Assembly: GCF_003014555.1 (NCBI RefSeq)
Contig: NZ_PYGE01000001.1
Location: 62,001-126,000, forward strand
Origin: Haloactinopolyspora alba
GTDB taxonomy: Bacteria; Actinomycetota; Actinomycetes; Jiangellales; Jiangellaceae
Direction of reading: 5' to 3'
Length of the DNA: 64,000 nucleotides
A program made the position numbers and the translations under genes. The notes under the pieces were generated by a model. The model had not been told where the DNA came from. It was given only the letters and a program-made list of their open reading frames with translations, and did no database searches. Shown piece by piece: positions 35,100 to 41,897 of this stretch. Position 1 is the first letter of the stretch. The number at the start of each line of letters is the position of its first letter.

Positions 35100-36530
35100 T
35101 TACGGGTTGGTCTCGGACGAGCGTCGGCGGGCGAGGGCGAGGCTTGTCAGCGTTGTCATCGTCATCGCGGCGACGCCGATCAGCGCCGCGGTGGTGTAGG
35201 CGTCGTCGTTCGGGAAGAGGCGGCCGGGGCCGGTGCCCGCGGCCAGGACCAGACCGCCGATGGCGCTGCCCAGGGAGTACCCGACGCTGCGGACGACGTA
35301 GTTGAAGCTCATGGCGCTCGACGTCTCGCTCTTGGGGGTGACGGCCAGGATGACGCCGGGCATGGCGGCCGCGAAGCCGCCGACTCCGAAGCCCAGTACG
35401 CCCATGGCCGCGAGCAGTTCGGCCAGGTTGGACCGGGCGGTGGCGAACAGGACGAACCCGCCGCCGACGATGACGGCGCTGCCGGCCAGGAGCAGAGGGC
35501 CGTCGATCCGTTCGCGGACCCGGGGCGTGAGCTTGCCGGCGACGAACCCCAGCACGGAGAACGGGATGAGGACCAGCCCCGCCACGAAGGTGGTCAGTCC
35601 GAAGCCGTAGCCGGCGCTGTGCGGCGTCTGCGCGTAGCGCGTGATGAGCGTGAACAGGAGGTACATGCCGATCCCGCCGACGAACATGGCGAGGTTCGCC
35701 CTGGCGACCGCCGGGTGCCGTACCGCCCGGACGTCGACCAGGGGCGTCTTGGTTCGTAGTTCGGAAACGGTCCAGACGCACAGAAGAATCACGGCGGCGA
35801 CGGCAAGAGTCACCGCCACGACGAGGTGTCGGCTCCACAGGCTCCTCTCGCCGGCGAGGAACAGGACGAGGAGCAGCGCAGCGGTCAGGACGACCGCGCC
35901 TGCCACGTTCACGTGAGCGGAGCGGCCTTCAGGAGCCACGGGCACGGAGCGCCACGCGGTCACGAAGGCGACGGCGCTGACGAGCAGGCCGAGGCCGTAG
36001 GCGGCCGGCAGTCCGCCGAACTCGGCGAGCAGCGCGGCCAGCGGGTAGCCGACGCCGGCTCCGATGATGGAGACAACTGAGATCAGGGCGATCGTGGCCG
36101 CGCTGCGCTCCTCGGGAAGATGGTCGCGGGCCATGCCCATCATCAGCGCTGTGAGACCGAGTCCGACGCCTTGGGCCGCTCTGCCCACGAGCAGCCAGGC
36201 AAACGGCAGCGGCAGCACGGTGAGAGCGCTGCCGACGACGACGATCGCCAGCGTGGCGAGAATCGTGGCCCGCCGGTGCGGACCGGCTCCGAGCCGGCCG
36301 AGGACGGGTGTGGCGACGGCGCCGCTGAGCAGGGCGATGGTCAGCGTCCACTGCGCGCTGTCGAGGGAGACGTGGAACGTGGTCGCCACGCTGGTGATGA
36401 GCGGCGCCCCGAGACTGGCGACCGCCGCCACGACCAGGGCGATGAACATCAGGGCGGGGACCAGCAGACGTGCCTCGGAACGTATCAGGGCAGTGCTCAT
36501 GGGCTGGTCATGAGCCTGGGCCGCGCTCAC
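35100..36530 (-). CDS. MFS transporter, drug-efflux type (14 helices possible)
   Basis: A 476-residue major facilitator. Hydrophobic helices run throughout; motif A appears as GRLGAGPHRRATILATLAI and motif C-like Gly-rich stretch as IIGAGVGYPLAALL, placing it near the DHA2 group. It probably exports a toxic compound by proton antiport. GTG 36530 is preceded by GAGGAG with an 8-base spacer; ATG 36500 is an alternative. The MarR gene ends 12 bases upstream, so the regulator and pump are one operon. Confidence 0.88.
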   Translation of the reverse strand: MSAAQAHDQPMSTALIRSEARLLVPALMFIALVVAAVASLGAPLITSVATTFHVSLDSAQWTLTIALLSGAVATPVLGRLGAGPHRRATILATLAIVVVGSALTVLPLPFAWLLVGRAAQGVGLGLTALMMGMARDHLPEERSAATIALISVVSIIGAGVGYPLAALLAEFGGLPAAYGLGLLVSAVAFVTAWRSVPVAPEGRSAHVNVAGAVVLTAALLLVLFLAGERSLWSRHLVVAVTLAVAAVILLCVWTVSELRTKTPLVDVRAVRHPAVARANLAMFVGGIGMYLLFTLITRYAQTPHSAGYGFGLTTFVAGLVLIPFSVLGFVAGKLTPRVRERIDGPLLLAGSAVIVGGGFVLFATARSNLAELLAAMGVLGFGVGGFAAAMPGVILAVTPKSETSSAMSFNYVVRSVGYSLGSAIGGLVLAAGTGPGRLFPNDDAYTTAALIGVAAMTMTTLTSLALARRRSSETNP

Positions 36531-36542
36531 CGGTCGGACTCC

Positions 36543-36986
36543 TCATCGGGCGTGGCTTTCGAGCTCCGCCAGATGCAGCAGCGCCGGAAGGGCTGCTGCC
36601 AAGGCCTCGACCTCGTCCCCGGTGAGTTCGTCGATCAACCGCGCGTACGCGTCGACGCCCGCCTGGCGGCGCGTCCGGACGTACGACGCGCCGGCCTCGG
36701 TCAGGCACACCAGCGTGACCCGCTTGTCGGACGGATCGCCCTTCCGCTCGACCAGCCCGGATTCCTCCATCACCCGGACCAGGACGGTCATCGCGGGCTG
36801 CGTGACGCCCTCGGCCACCGCCAGATCGGTGATCCGTCGCGGGCCGGTCTTGTCCAGGGCGGCCAAGGTGGCGGCGGACGTCAGGCTCATGTCGCGGGGA
36901 AGGCGTCTCACGGCCCTGGTGGCCAGACCGTAGAGGGCTGACCCGATGGCATCGGAAGCGGCGTGCGTGGCGTCTCGGCGACTCAC
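36543..36986 (-). CDS. MarR-family transcriptional regulator
   Basis: A 147-residue MarR protein with the winged HTH (RITDLAVAEGVTQPAMTVLV) and wing (GLVERKGDPSDKRVTLVCLT). Start is GTG 36986. It heads the MFS-DUF1330 operon and is likely its autorepressor, released by the pump's substrate. An inverted repeat, GCATA/TATGC (36994-36998 and 37019-37023), spans the AT-rich promoter just upstream. Confidence 0.9.
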   Translation of the reverse strand: MSRRDATHAASDAIGSALYGLATRAVRRLPRDMSLTSAATLAALDKTGPRRITDLAVAEGVTQPAMTVLVRVMEESGLVERKGDPSDKRVTLVCLTEAGASYVRTRRQAGVDAYARLIDELTGDEVEALAAALPALLHLAELESHAR

Positions 36987-36993
36987 GCCTGAA

Positions 36994-37023
36994 GCATAGC
37001 AGTCTTATATGAATCCTTTATGC
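36994..37023 (-). promoter_or_regulatory. MarR promoter/operator
   Basis: An AT-rich stretch unusual for this DNA (minus strand CATATAAGAC and TTCATA) sits 8-37 bases upstream of the GTG start and is bounded by GCATA/TATGC inverted arms. It is the likely promoter with an overlapping MarR site. Confidence 0.5.
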
Positions 37024-37313
37024 ATCCCGGGATCAGGGTTCGTCGATACCCTGACAGCGGACCGTGCCCACCGGGCCGGTCAAGTTCGAAGACCCGACAT
37101 GCGCCCGACCGAGCCCAGGCAGGAACCGGCCGACGCGGGTGGTGTAGACGGCGAACGCCGTGCCGTGGACGCGGCGCAGGTACGGGTCCACGACCACCTG
37201 GACCTGATGCTTTCGGACCACGCGCCCGGCGAGTAGCCAAGTGGCGCGATCTCCGGTCATGTGTGACCGTCGCGTGACGCGTCCCAGCGGACGGTCAGGC
37301 GGTGTGCGGGAAG

Positions 37314-37475
37314 ACCGATGAACGGCAGCACATGCTTCTTCAGATAGCCCCGGTACGTCCACTCCGTACTTGGCTCCAGCTTGTTCTCCCGCAGGTGCCG
37401 CTGAAGCAGCTGATCCACGGCCGAGTTCGTTCGTGGATGCCGCCGCTCGTACACCTCTGCGAGAACACGCGCGTG
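37314..37475 (-). pseudogene. Tyrosine recombinase N-terminal fragment (second copy)
   Basis: The minus strand encodes RVLAEVYERRHPRTNSAVDQ, LLQRHLRENKLEPSTEWTYR and GYLKKHVLPFIG, closely matching the fragment at 23250-23555, then diverges (LPAHRLTVRW). The catalytic domain is gone. It lies 260 bases from the tRNA-Lys-like remnant and att-like copy C, the normal neighbourhood for an integrase gene and its attachment site. Confidence 0.7.
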
Positions 37476-37738
37476 CGGACCCGCTCGGCCCCAGCGTCCG
37501 CCTGGGAGCCCAGCGGGCACGGTCTTACGGAAGTTGAAGCGCTTCGTCGACTCGAGCGACGCCCGCGTACCCGGTCTCGCGAGAGGCGCCAGACGGCAAC
37601 TCCTCGAGATGCCCCTACAGTTTCGTCGGACGACGTTCCGCCTCCGGCATGGACCCGTCGAAGCGACAGGGTGTTCCACGGACCGTTCCACGCCGAAGAA
37701 CCAATGCTCACCGTGAGCTGCCGCCGCCCTGGTCAGGA

Positions 37739-37790
37739 GGGTGGACCCCCGGGGGATCGAACCCCGAACCCGCGGATTAAAAGGCCGCGT
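37739..37790 (-). other. tRNA-Lys(TTT)-like 3' half (attachment-site remnant)
   Basis: On the minus strand: CCTTTTAATCCGCG (anticodon loop CTTTTAA), a variable region and the T-arm GGGGTTCGATCCCCC, then GGGGTCCACC resembling the acceptor 3' strand. The bases 5' of the anticodon arm are not a D-arm, so only the 3' half of the tRNA is present. Integrases commonly use this part of a tRNA gene as attB, so this is likely an attL/attR scar. It lies 20 bases before att-like copy C. Confidence 0.65.
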
Positions 37791-37810
37791 GACGGCACCT
37801 CATACAGTCA

Positions 37811-37825
37811 CTACCAGCAACAACG
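37811..37825 (+). repeat. att-like direct repeat, copy C
   Basis: CTACCAGCAACAACG, identical to copies A and D over 15 bases. Preceded by GGCACCTCATACAGTCA and the tRNA-Lys-like half; followed by GTGTCAC direct repeats (37850-37900) and CCCCGTTTCGCGTCACGAAC, counterpart of the segment seen after copies A and E. Confidence 0.75.
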
Positions 37826-37975
37826 CTTACCCAGTCGACCCCTTGAATCGTGTCACACCACTCTGTTCGACCCCGTTTCGCGTCACGAACCGTGTCACGC
37901 CGGCCGGTTCAACGGCTCACCGCGGCGCCAGCGCTGCGAGCGACAGGACAGGTGGAACATCCACCGCCGTCCCGA

Positions 37976-38425
37976 TCAGGGCGACGAGTTGGCGCGGGCG
38001 GGATGCCAGCCGGGGAGGTTCTCCGGGTCGCGGGGGTAGATCTTGTGATCCTTCAGCATCAGCGCGTCGTCGGCGTCGCCCCCGGAGTCCGGGTCGTCGT
38101 CGTCGACCATGCCGCCGAGCGGCGGGGTGTCGTAGTCGAAGTCCGCCGTGATCTTGCCTGTGTCGTCCACGGTGAACGTGGCGTTGTACCAGGTGCCCTT
38201 CCCCGGCTCGTACATCGCCTTGCGCAACTCGGTGACCGTTCGGACTCCGGCCCCAGCCATGACCACGTGGGGCTCGCTACCGTCAGGCATCTGGACGTCT
38301 AAGCCGACATCGGTCAGGTTCCCGGCCGCGGTGACGTCCAGGGTGAGTATCTTCCAGCCCTCGGGGGCGGCATCTACCATCGCCTGTCCGATGGCGTTCA
38401 GAAGAGACGGGTCGGGGATGCTCAC
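37976..38425 (-). CDS. YezG-like immunity protein (copy I3)
   Basis: A 149-residue protein of the same family as the immunity gene at 29071: MSIPDPSLLNAIGQAMVDAA start, GTWYNATFTVDDTGKITADF centre and DALMLKDHKIYPRDPENLPG tail. It overlaps the end of the nuclease toxin gene (38422) by ATGA, so it is the cognate immunity protein. It differs more from I1 than I5 does, consistent with its own toxin partner. Confidence 0.8.
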   Translation of the reverse strand: MSIPDPSLLNAIGQAMVDAAPEGWKILTLDVTAAGNLTDVGLDVQMPDGSEPHVVMAGAGVRTVTELRKAMYEPGKGTWYNATFTVDDTGKITADFDYDTPPLGGMVDDDDPDSGGDADDALMLKDHKIYPRDPENLPGWHPARANSSP

Positions 38426-39231
38426 GGCTCGATCTCCTCAGTTGGGTCGTTGTCGAACGGCACGGTACGCGGTTTCTGGCCAGCGATCTCATAACTGACG
38501 ACGATCGAGATCGGTCGGCGCGCATCAGTGTCATATTCCAGCTCGATCTCCAGGTCGACGGTCTTGCCTTGTTCCACGGCCCTGCGCCACCGGCGCTCCA
38601 TGGCCGCATATTCTTCGCGGTTGACCTTGCGCGTCATCGGCACCAGGTTCAGCTGGTCGCCAAGTCCTCCCAGCACTCTCGCGATGAGATGGCCGGCGTC
38701 GTCGCCGGGGAGCTTGCCCTTCAGGGTGTGCTGTGCATAGTCGTTGCGCTCGCCGGGTTCGCCAGCTGTCAGGGTCGCCTCTGCGCGGACAACACGGCCC
38801 AACTCATCAGTGGTGTACACGAACGCGTCGTCCACCACGATGACGCTGTTCGGCGGCGGGCTGCGCCGCACTCCGGCGTCTTTACGATCAGTTCCGGACA
38901 CACGCAGGAGCACCTGTTCGGCACTCCCGGACAGCTCAGACGGATCCGCGCCTGCTGGACGACTCAGGCCCTCGAGTTCACCAATGACATCGGTCAATGC
39001 CGCGCCGACCTCGTCCCCCAGCCGACGCACGTCACTCCCCATGTGCCGCTCGGCCTCGTCCAGATCAGCAAGCGCATCATCGGCGTGTGGGCCAGCCTCA
39101 GCGACCAAGCGGCGGATGTTCTCCATGTCGCCGCGGACCACGTCGAGAAGACCATCGACTTCACGCGGCGCCGTCTCGTCCCGGACCTGCTCCAACCCCT
39201 CAGCACCATCCCTGATGGGTCGATCGCCCAC
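38422..39231 (-). CDS. Nuclease toxin, DNA/RNA non-specific endonuclease fold (copy T3)
   Basis: A 269-residue homologue of the toxin at 28253: helical N-terminal part (DGAEGLEQVRDETAPREVDG, LLDVVRGDMENIRRLVAEAG) and C-terminal nuclease (HTLKGKLPGDDAGHLIARVL, GGLGDQLNLVPMTRKVNREE). D-x-G-H-L-I-A is intact. GTG 39231 aligns with the start of T1; the frame runs open further upstream to 39399. A variable linker (VVDDAFVYTTDELGRVVRAE) separates the parts. Without a visible secretion signal, it may act inside the cell or leave through an unknown route. Confidence 0.78.
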   Translation of the reverse strand: MGDRPIRDGAEGLEQVRDETAPREVDGLLDVVRGDMENIRRLVAEAGPHADDALADLDEAERHMGSDVRRLGDEVGAALTDVIGELEGLSRPAGADPSELSGSAEQVLLRVSGTDRKDAGVRRSPPPNSVIVVDDAFVYTTDELGRVVRAEATLTAGEPGERNDYAQHTLKGKLPGDDAGHLIARVLGGLGDQLNLVPMTRKVNREEYAAMERRWRRAVEQGKTVDLEIELEYDTDARRPISIVVSYEIAGQKPRTVPFDNDPTEEIEP

Positions 39232-39417
39232 GCAACCACCCGCTCTCTGCACTTCGCAGTCAAGACAGGCTCTCATGGCGCTTGAATCGTCCGCGACGTA
39301 TAGCCGGTCTCCAGACCAGAGAGGACCCTGGGCTGGAGCATACGAGGCGACGACGACATTGCGACACGTCCACTCGCCACTTGGGCGAACCGAAATCACC
39401 GCAGCATGGGCCTACCG

Positions 39418-39863
39418 TTACGGCGCGCTGGTCTCGTCGTGGACGGGGTGCCAGGTGGGGACGAGTCCGGGGCTGCCGGGATACATGCGGTGGTCCTCGA
39501 GCAGGAGCTCGGCGTCGGCGTCTCCCTCACTGTCCGGGTCGGTCTCGTCGATGACACCGCCGAACGGTTGCGTGTCGTGTCGAACTCGACAGTGACCTGA
39601 CCCTGGTCGTCGACCGTGATACGGGCGTCGTACCAGGTGCCCTTGCCGTCCTGGAACATGTCCGCGCGCAACTGCCCACACAGCCGCCCGGTGCCGCTCT
39701 CCAGTCGCACTTTCCCGTCGACCATCGTCACGACCAACGCGGTCTCGACCGTGTCCGCCAGTGCGGAGACCTCCAGGTACAGCCGCCGCCACCCCGTCGG
39801 AGCGGAGCACAGCATCGCCTGACCGATAGCGTGCAGCGTGTCCTGCTGGTTCGGGATACTCAT
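39418..39863 (-). pseudogene. YezG-like immunity gene with one-base deletion (copy I4)
   Basis: From ATG 39863 the frame reads MSIPNQQDTLHAIGQAMLCS, then EVSALADTVETALVVTMVDG and LRADMFQDGKGTWYDARITV, DDQGQVTVEFD. Compared with the copy at 33732, one T is missing in the TAC codon near 39580, and the frame shifts. The proper ending (FGGVIDETDPDSEGDADAEL, LLEDHRMYPGSPGL) continues in the next frame to a stop at 39418. No toxin gene adjoins it upstream, so it is an orphan that has begun to decay. Confidence 0.75.
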
Positions 39864-39962
39864 CGATCGTCCTCGTCCCGCGGCGTGTTCATGATCGTCA
39901 TCGACTTGGTCTCGGTGGCGGTCTCGTAGGCCCCCTGAAGAACGACGGCGCCACACACAGCC

Positions 39963-39977
39963 CTACCAGCAACAACG
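39963..39977 (+). repeat. att-like direct repeat, copy D
   Basis: CTACCAGCAACAACG, identical to copies A and C. No tRNA remnant precedes it. A related GCCAGCAACGACGGT lies 100 bases on (40062-40076), and GTGTCAC/GTGTTAC-type motifs lie between. Confidence 0.7.
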
Positions 39978-40082
39978 TCCACGCGCCGACATCTGAGGAC
40001 TTGTCACACCGCTCCTGCTCGCTCCGTCGCGCGTACGGACCGTGTTACGTGCGACCAGGGCGCCAGCAACGACGGTCATTGC

Positions 40083-40099
40083 GTAGTAGTTTGTAGTAG
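40083..40099. promoter_or_regulatory. Direct repeat in toxin-antitoxin promoter
   Basis: GTAGTAG occurs twice with a 3-base gap (40083-40089, 40093-40099), 11 bases before the GTG start. Ribbon-helix-helix antitoxins bind short repeated sites like this, so autoregulation is likely. Confidence 0.45.
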
Positions 40100-40109
40100 A
40101 CTCGTCTCG

Positions 40110-40421
40110 GTGGAGAACACACCGGACTGGAGCATACGAGGCGACTACATTGCGACCCGTTCCACTCGCCACCCAGGCGACACCAACATCGACCCAGCAT
40201 GGGCCGACCAGGCATTCACCGACACGCTCCGGGTGGTGTTCGACCCCGACTACGCCAGCAAGACCGGACGCAGCACCCGAACCATCGGCTACTCGCCGAC
40301 CGCCGGGTTCATCATCACCGTGATCACCGTCGTCGAGGACGACCACCTGTGGGGCGTCAACGCCTGGCGATCCAACACGAAAGACACCGCCGCATACGAA
40401 CACGACGAAAGGAGCCACTGA
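40110..40421 (+). CDS. Putative BrnT-like toxin
   Basis: A 103-residue protein with the plan of small type II toxins of the BrnT/RelE-like class: DYIATRSTRHPGDTNIDPAW, LRVVFDPDYASKTGRSTRTI, GYSPTAGFIITVITV and WGVNAWRSN. The R-S-x-R-x-I-G followed by hydrophobic strands recalls BrnT, but I did not identify it with certainty. The TGA shares one base with the ATG of the RHH gene (40421), the expected toxin-antitoxin coupling. A decayed copy is at 45781-45890. Confidence 0.6.
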   Translation: MENTPDWSIRGDYIATRSTRHPGDTNIDPAWADQAFTDTLRVVFDPDYASKTGRSTRTIGYSPTAGFIITVITVVEDDHLWGVNAWRSNTKDTAAYEHDERSH

Positions 40422-40726
40422 TGAGCAGGCACATCGTTGACATCGAGGCCGAGGCGTCCGAGGCCAGCCGGGACATGGACATCCCCGCCGGCTCCAAGCC
40501 GACCCGGCCCGGCCGGACGACCGTGCTATCGGTGCGGCTCGGACAGGACGAAGCCGACGCGCTTACCGAACTCGCCGCCACCCGCAGCGTCCCCGTCTCC
40601 ACACTGGCCCGCTCACTCATCGTCGAAGCACTGCAGACCGGCGACCAACAGCCAGAGACCGTGCACGACGAAGTCGTCCGAGCCCTACGCGAAACACTAC
40701 GATCCGACTTCCTCGCCGCAAGCTGA
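40421..40726 (+). CDS. Ribbon-helix-helix antitoxin
   Basis: A 101-residue protein. The RHH core is RTTVLSVRLGQDEADALTEL followed by RSVPVSTLARSLIVEAL (about residues 38-75); the Glu/Ser-rich N-terminus and the C-terminal helix likely contact the toxin. ATG 40421 has AGGAG 6 bases upstream. It should neutralise the upstream toxin and repress the operon. Confidence 0.75.
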   Translation: MSRHIVDIEAEASEASRDMDIPAGSKPTRPGRTTVLSVRLGQDEADALTELAATRSVPVSTLARSLIVEALQTGDQQPETVHDEVVRALRETLRSDFLAAS

Positions 40727-40761
40727 CACCAAGTAGACCTACGCCCCCGCAACACCTAGAT

Positions 40762-40783
40762 CAAGTGCCGTCACCGGCACTTG
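40762..40783 (+). terminator. Hairpin after toxin-antitoxin operon
   Basis: A perfect 9-base stem, CAAGTGCCG/CGGCACTTG, with a TCAC loop, 36 bases after the antitoxin stop and just before the long direct repeat begins at 40796. Confidence 0.6.
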
Positions 40784-40841
40784 CAAGATCGACCAGGCGC
40801 CGCCGCGTGAAGCTGCCCAACACGCCATCCGGAGGTAGCCA

Positions 40842-41288
40842 ATGAGTATCCCTGATCCCAGCAAGCTCAACGCTGTCGGCCAGGCGATGGTCGTCGCCGC
40901 ACCGGACGGGTGGCGATTCCTCAAACTCGAGGTGATGGCCGCCGGCGAGATGACCGACACCGGCTTGGAGATCGAAACGCAAGACGGCAGTATCGACATC
41001 GATGCCGTGCTGGAACTCGACGGCCTGGACGCCGTCGAAGTGCTACGCGCCGCCATGTACGAACAGGGCAAGGGCACCTGGTACCTCGCCACCATCACCA
41101 TCGACGAGAACGGCCAGATCAGAGCTGACTTCGACTACGAGAACCCGCCATTCGGCGGCATCCACGACAAGACACCAGGCAGCGGCCACGCCGATTCAGA
41201 TCTCCTCCTCGAGGACCACAAGAAGTTTCTGCGCGACCAGGAACTACTACCCGAATGGCACCCCGCCCGGCGAGCAGCCCGGCCGTAG
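40842..41288 (+). CDS. Orphan YezG-like immunity protein (copy I5)
   Basis: A 148-residue protein nearly identical to I1 at 29071-29517 (differences such as SIDIDAV for SIDTDAV and ELRADMYEPG replaced by VLRAAMYEQG). About 46 bases of the matching toxin end precede it and nothing more, so it has no toxin of its own. It may protect against the T1 toxin of relatives, a known role for orphan immunity genes, or back up I1. Confidence 0.8.
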   Translation: MSIPDPSKLNAVGQAMVVAAPDGWRFLKLEVMAAGEMTDTGLEIETQDGSIDIDAVLELDGLDAVEVLRAAMYEQGKGTWYLATITIDENGQIRADFDYENPPFGGIHDKTPGSGHADSDLLLEDHKKFLRDQELLPEWHPARRAARP

Positions 41289-41400
41289 ACCGGCCCGAGC
41301 AAGGACCGAAATCACCGGGCGGGCCGAGGGCGGTGTTACAAGACCACCAAGTCCAACTCGGGGCGGGCTCACGAGGACCTGGGAGACGGGAACCGGACGC

Positions 41401-41462
41401 ACCGTCAGATCGAACCCCGACCTACTGATCCGTAGGGAGCAGGAAAACGCCTCATGACGCCG
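41401..41462 (-). other. Degenerate tRNA 3'-half before att-like repeat E
   Basis: Duplicate of the remnant at 29640-29692: on the minus strand CCTACGGATCAGTAGG and GGGGTTCGATC, then CCTCAT and the repeat. It is part of the long direct repeat. Confidence 0.45.
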
Positions 41463-41479
41463 CTACCAGCAACGATAGT
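41463..41479 (+). repeat. att-like direct repeat, copy E
   Basis: CTACCAGCAACGATAGT, identical over 17 bases to copy F at 45972. Both share GATAGT where A, C and D have AACG. Copies E and F bound the kinase-KptA gene interval. Confidence 0.75.
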
Positions 41480-41630
41480 TACAACGCCCGCACCACGCTG
41501 CTGAAACCACCCTCGTTGACTCCATTTCGCACCACGAACCGCACCACAGGAACCGGCGCGCGTCCGGCCGTCGAGTGTGACGGCCGGCGACGGGGTGGCG
41601 ACGCCTATCGAGTATCGACGAGATGGTTTC

Positions 41631-41810
41631 CTACACCGCCTCGCCGTCACGCCGCGCCTGGATGAGCCCGTAGAAGGTCAGCATGGCCTTGCGCTCGTCC
41701 TCGCGCATCCACTTCTGCTGCCAGAGAACACGCTCGACCGCGTCGTCAAAGATGATCTTTGCTGGCTTCAGCGCGACCGGACTTAGGGTCCTTGCTGCCG
41801 GGCCGGTTTC
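41631..41810 (-). pseudogene. C-terminal remnant of an unidentified protein
   Basis: The minus strand reads KPAKIIFDDAVERVLWQQKW and MREDERKAMLTFYGLIQARR before a stop at 41631. The residue pattern looks genuinely coding, with charged helices and no stops, but no start or ribosome site could be fixed and the frame fades above about 41810. Probably the tail of a deleted gene. Not recognised. Confidence 0.35.
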
Positions 41811-41897
41811 GGCATTCCCCCGGCCGACCCTCAGATTTCAAGCATCGCTCCCGAATCCAGTCCCGACACACAGGCCGGATCACGATCTACGCAGTGA

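Larger units (their letters stand above)
40796..41548 (+). repeat. Long direct repeat, copy 2
   Basis: Near-identical to 29025-29781, same orientation. It starts abruptly inside the last codons of a toxin gene (the toxin body is absent), includes immunity gene I5, a tRNA-like remnant and att-like copy E, and ends after GAACCGCACCACA. Confidence 0.75.

Noticed and set aside
37540-37552. A further CebR-type operator (GAAGCGCTTC)
   Set aside because: The core is palindromic but it lies in integrase debris far from any cellulose gene, lacks the outer TG...CA bases and is probably chance.
37739-37790. Complete tRNA-Lys gene
   Set aside because: The 5' acceptor strand and D-arm are absent upstream of the anticodon arm, so only a 3' half is present.
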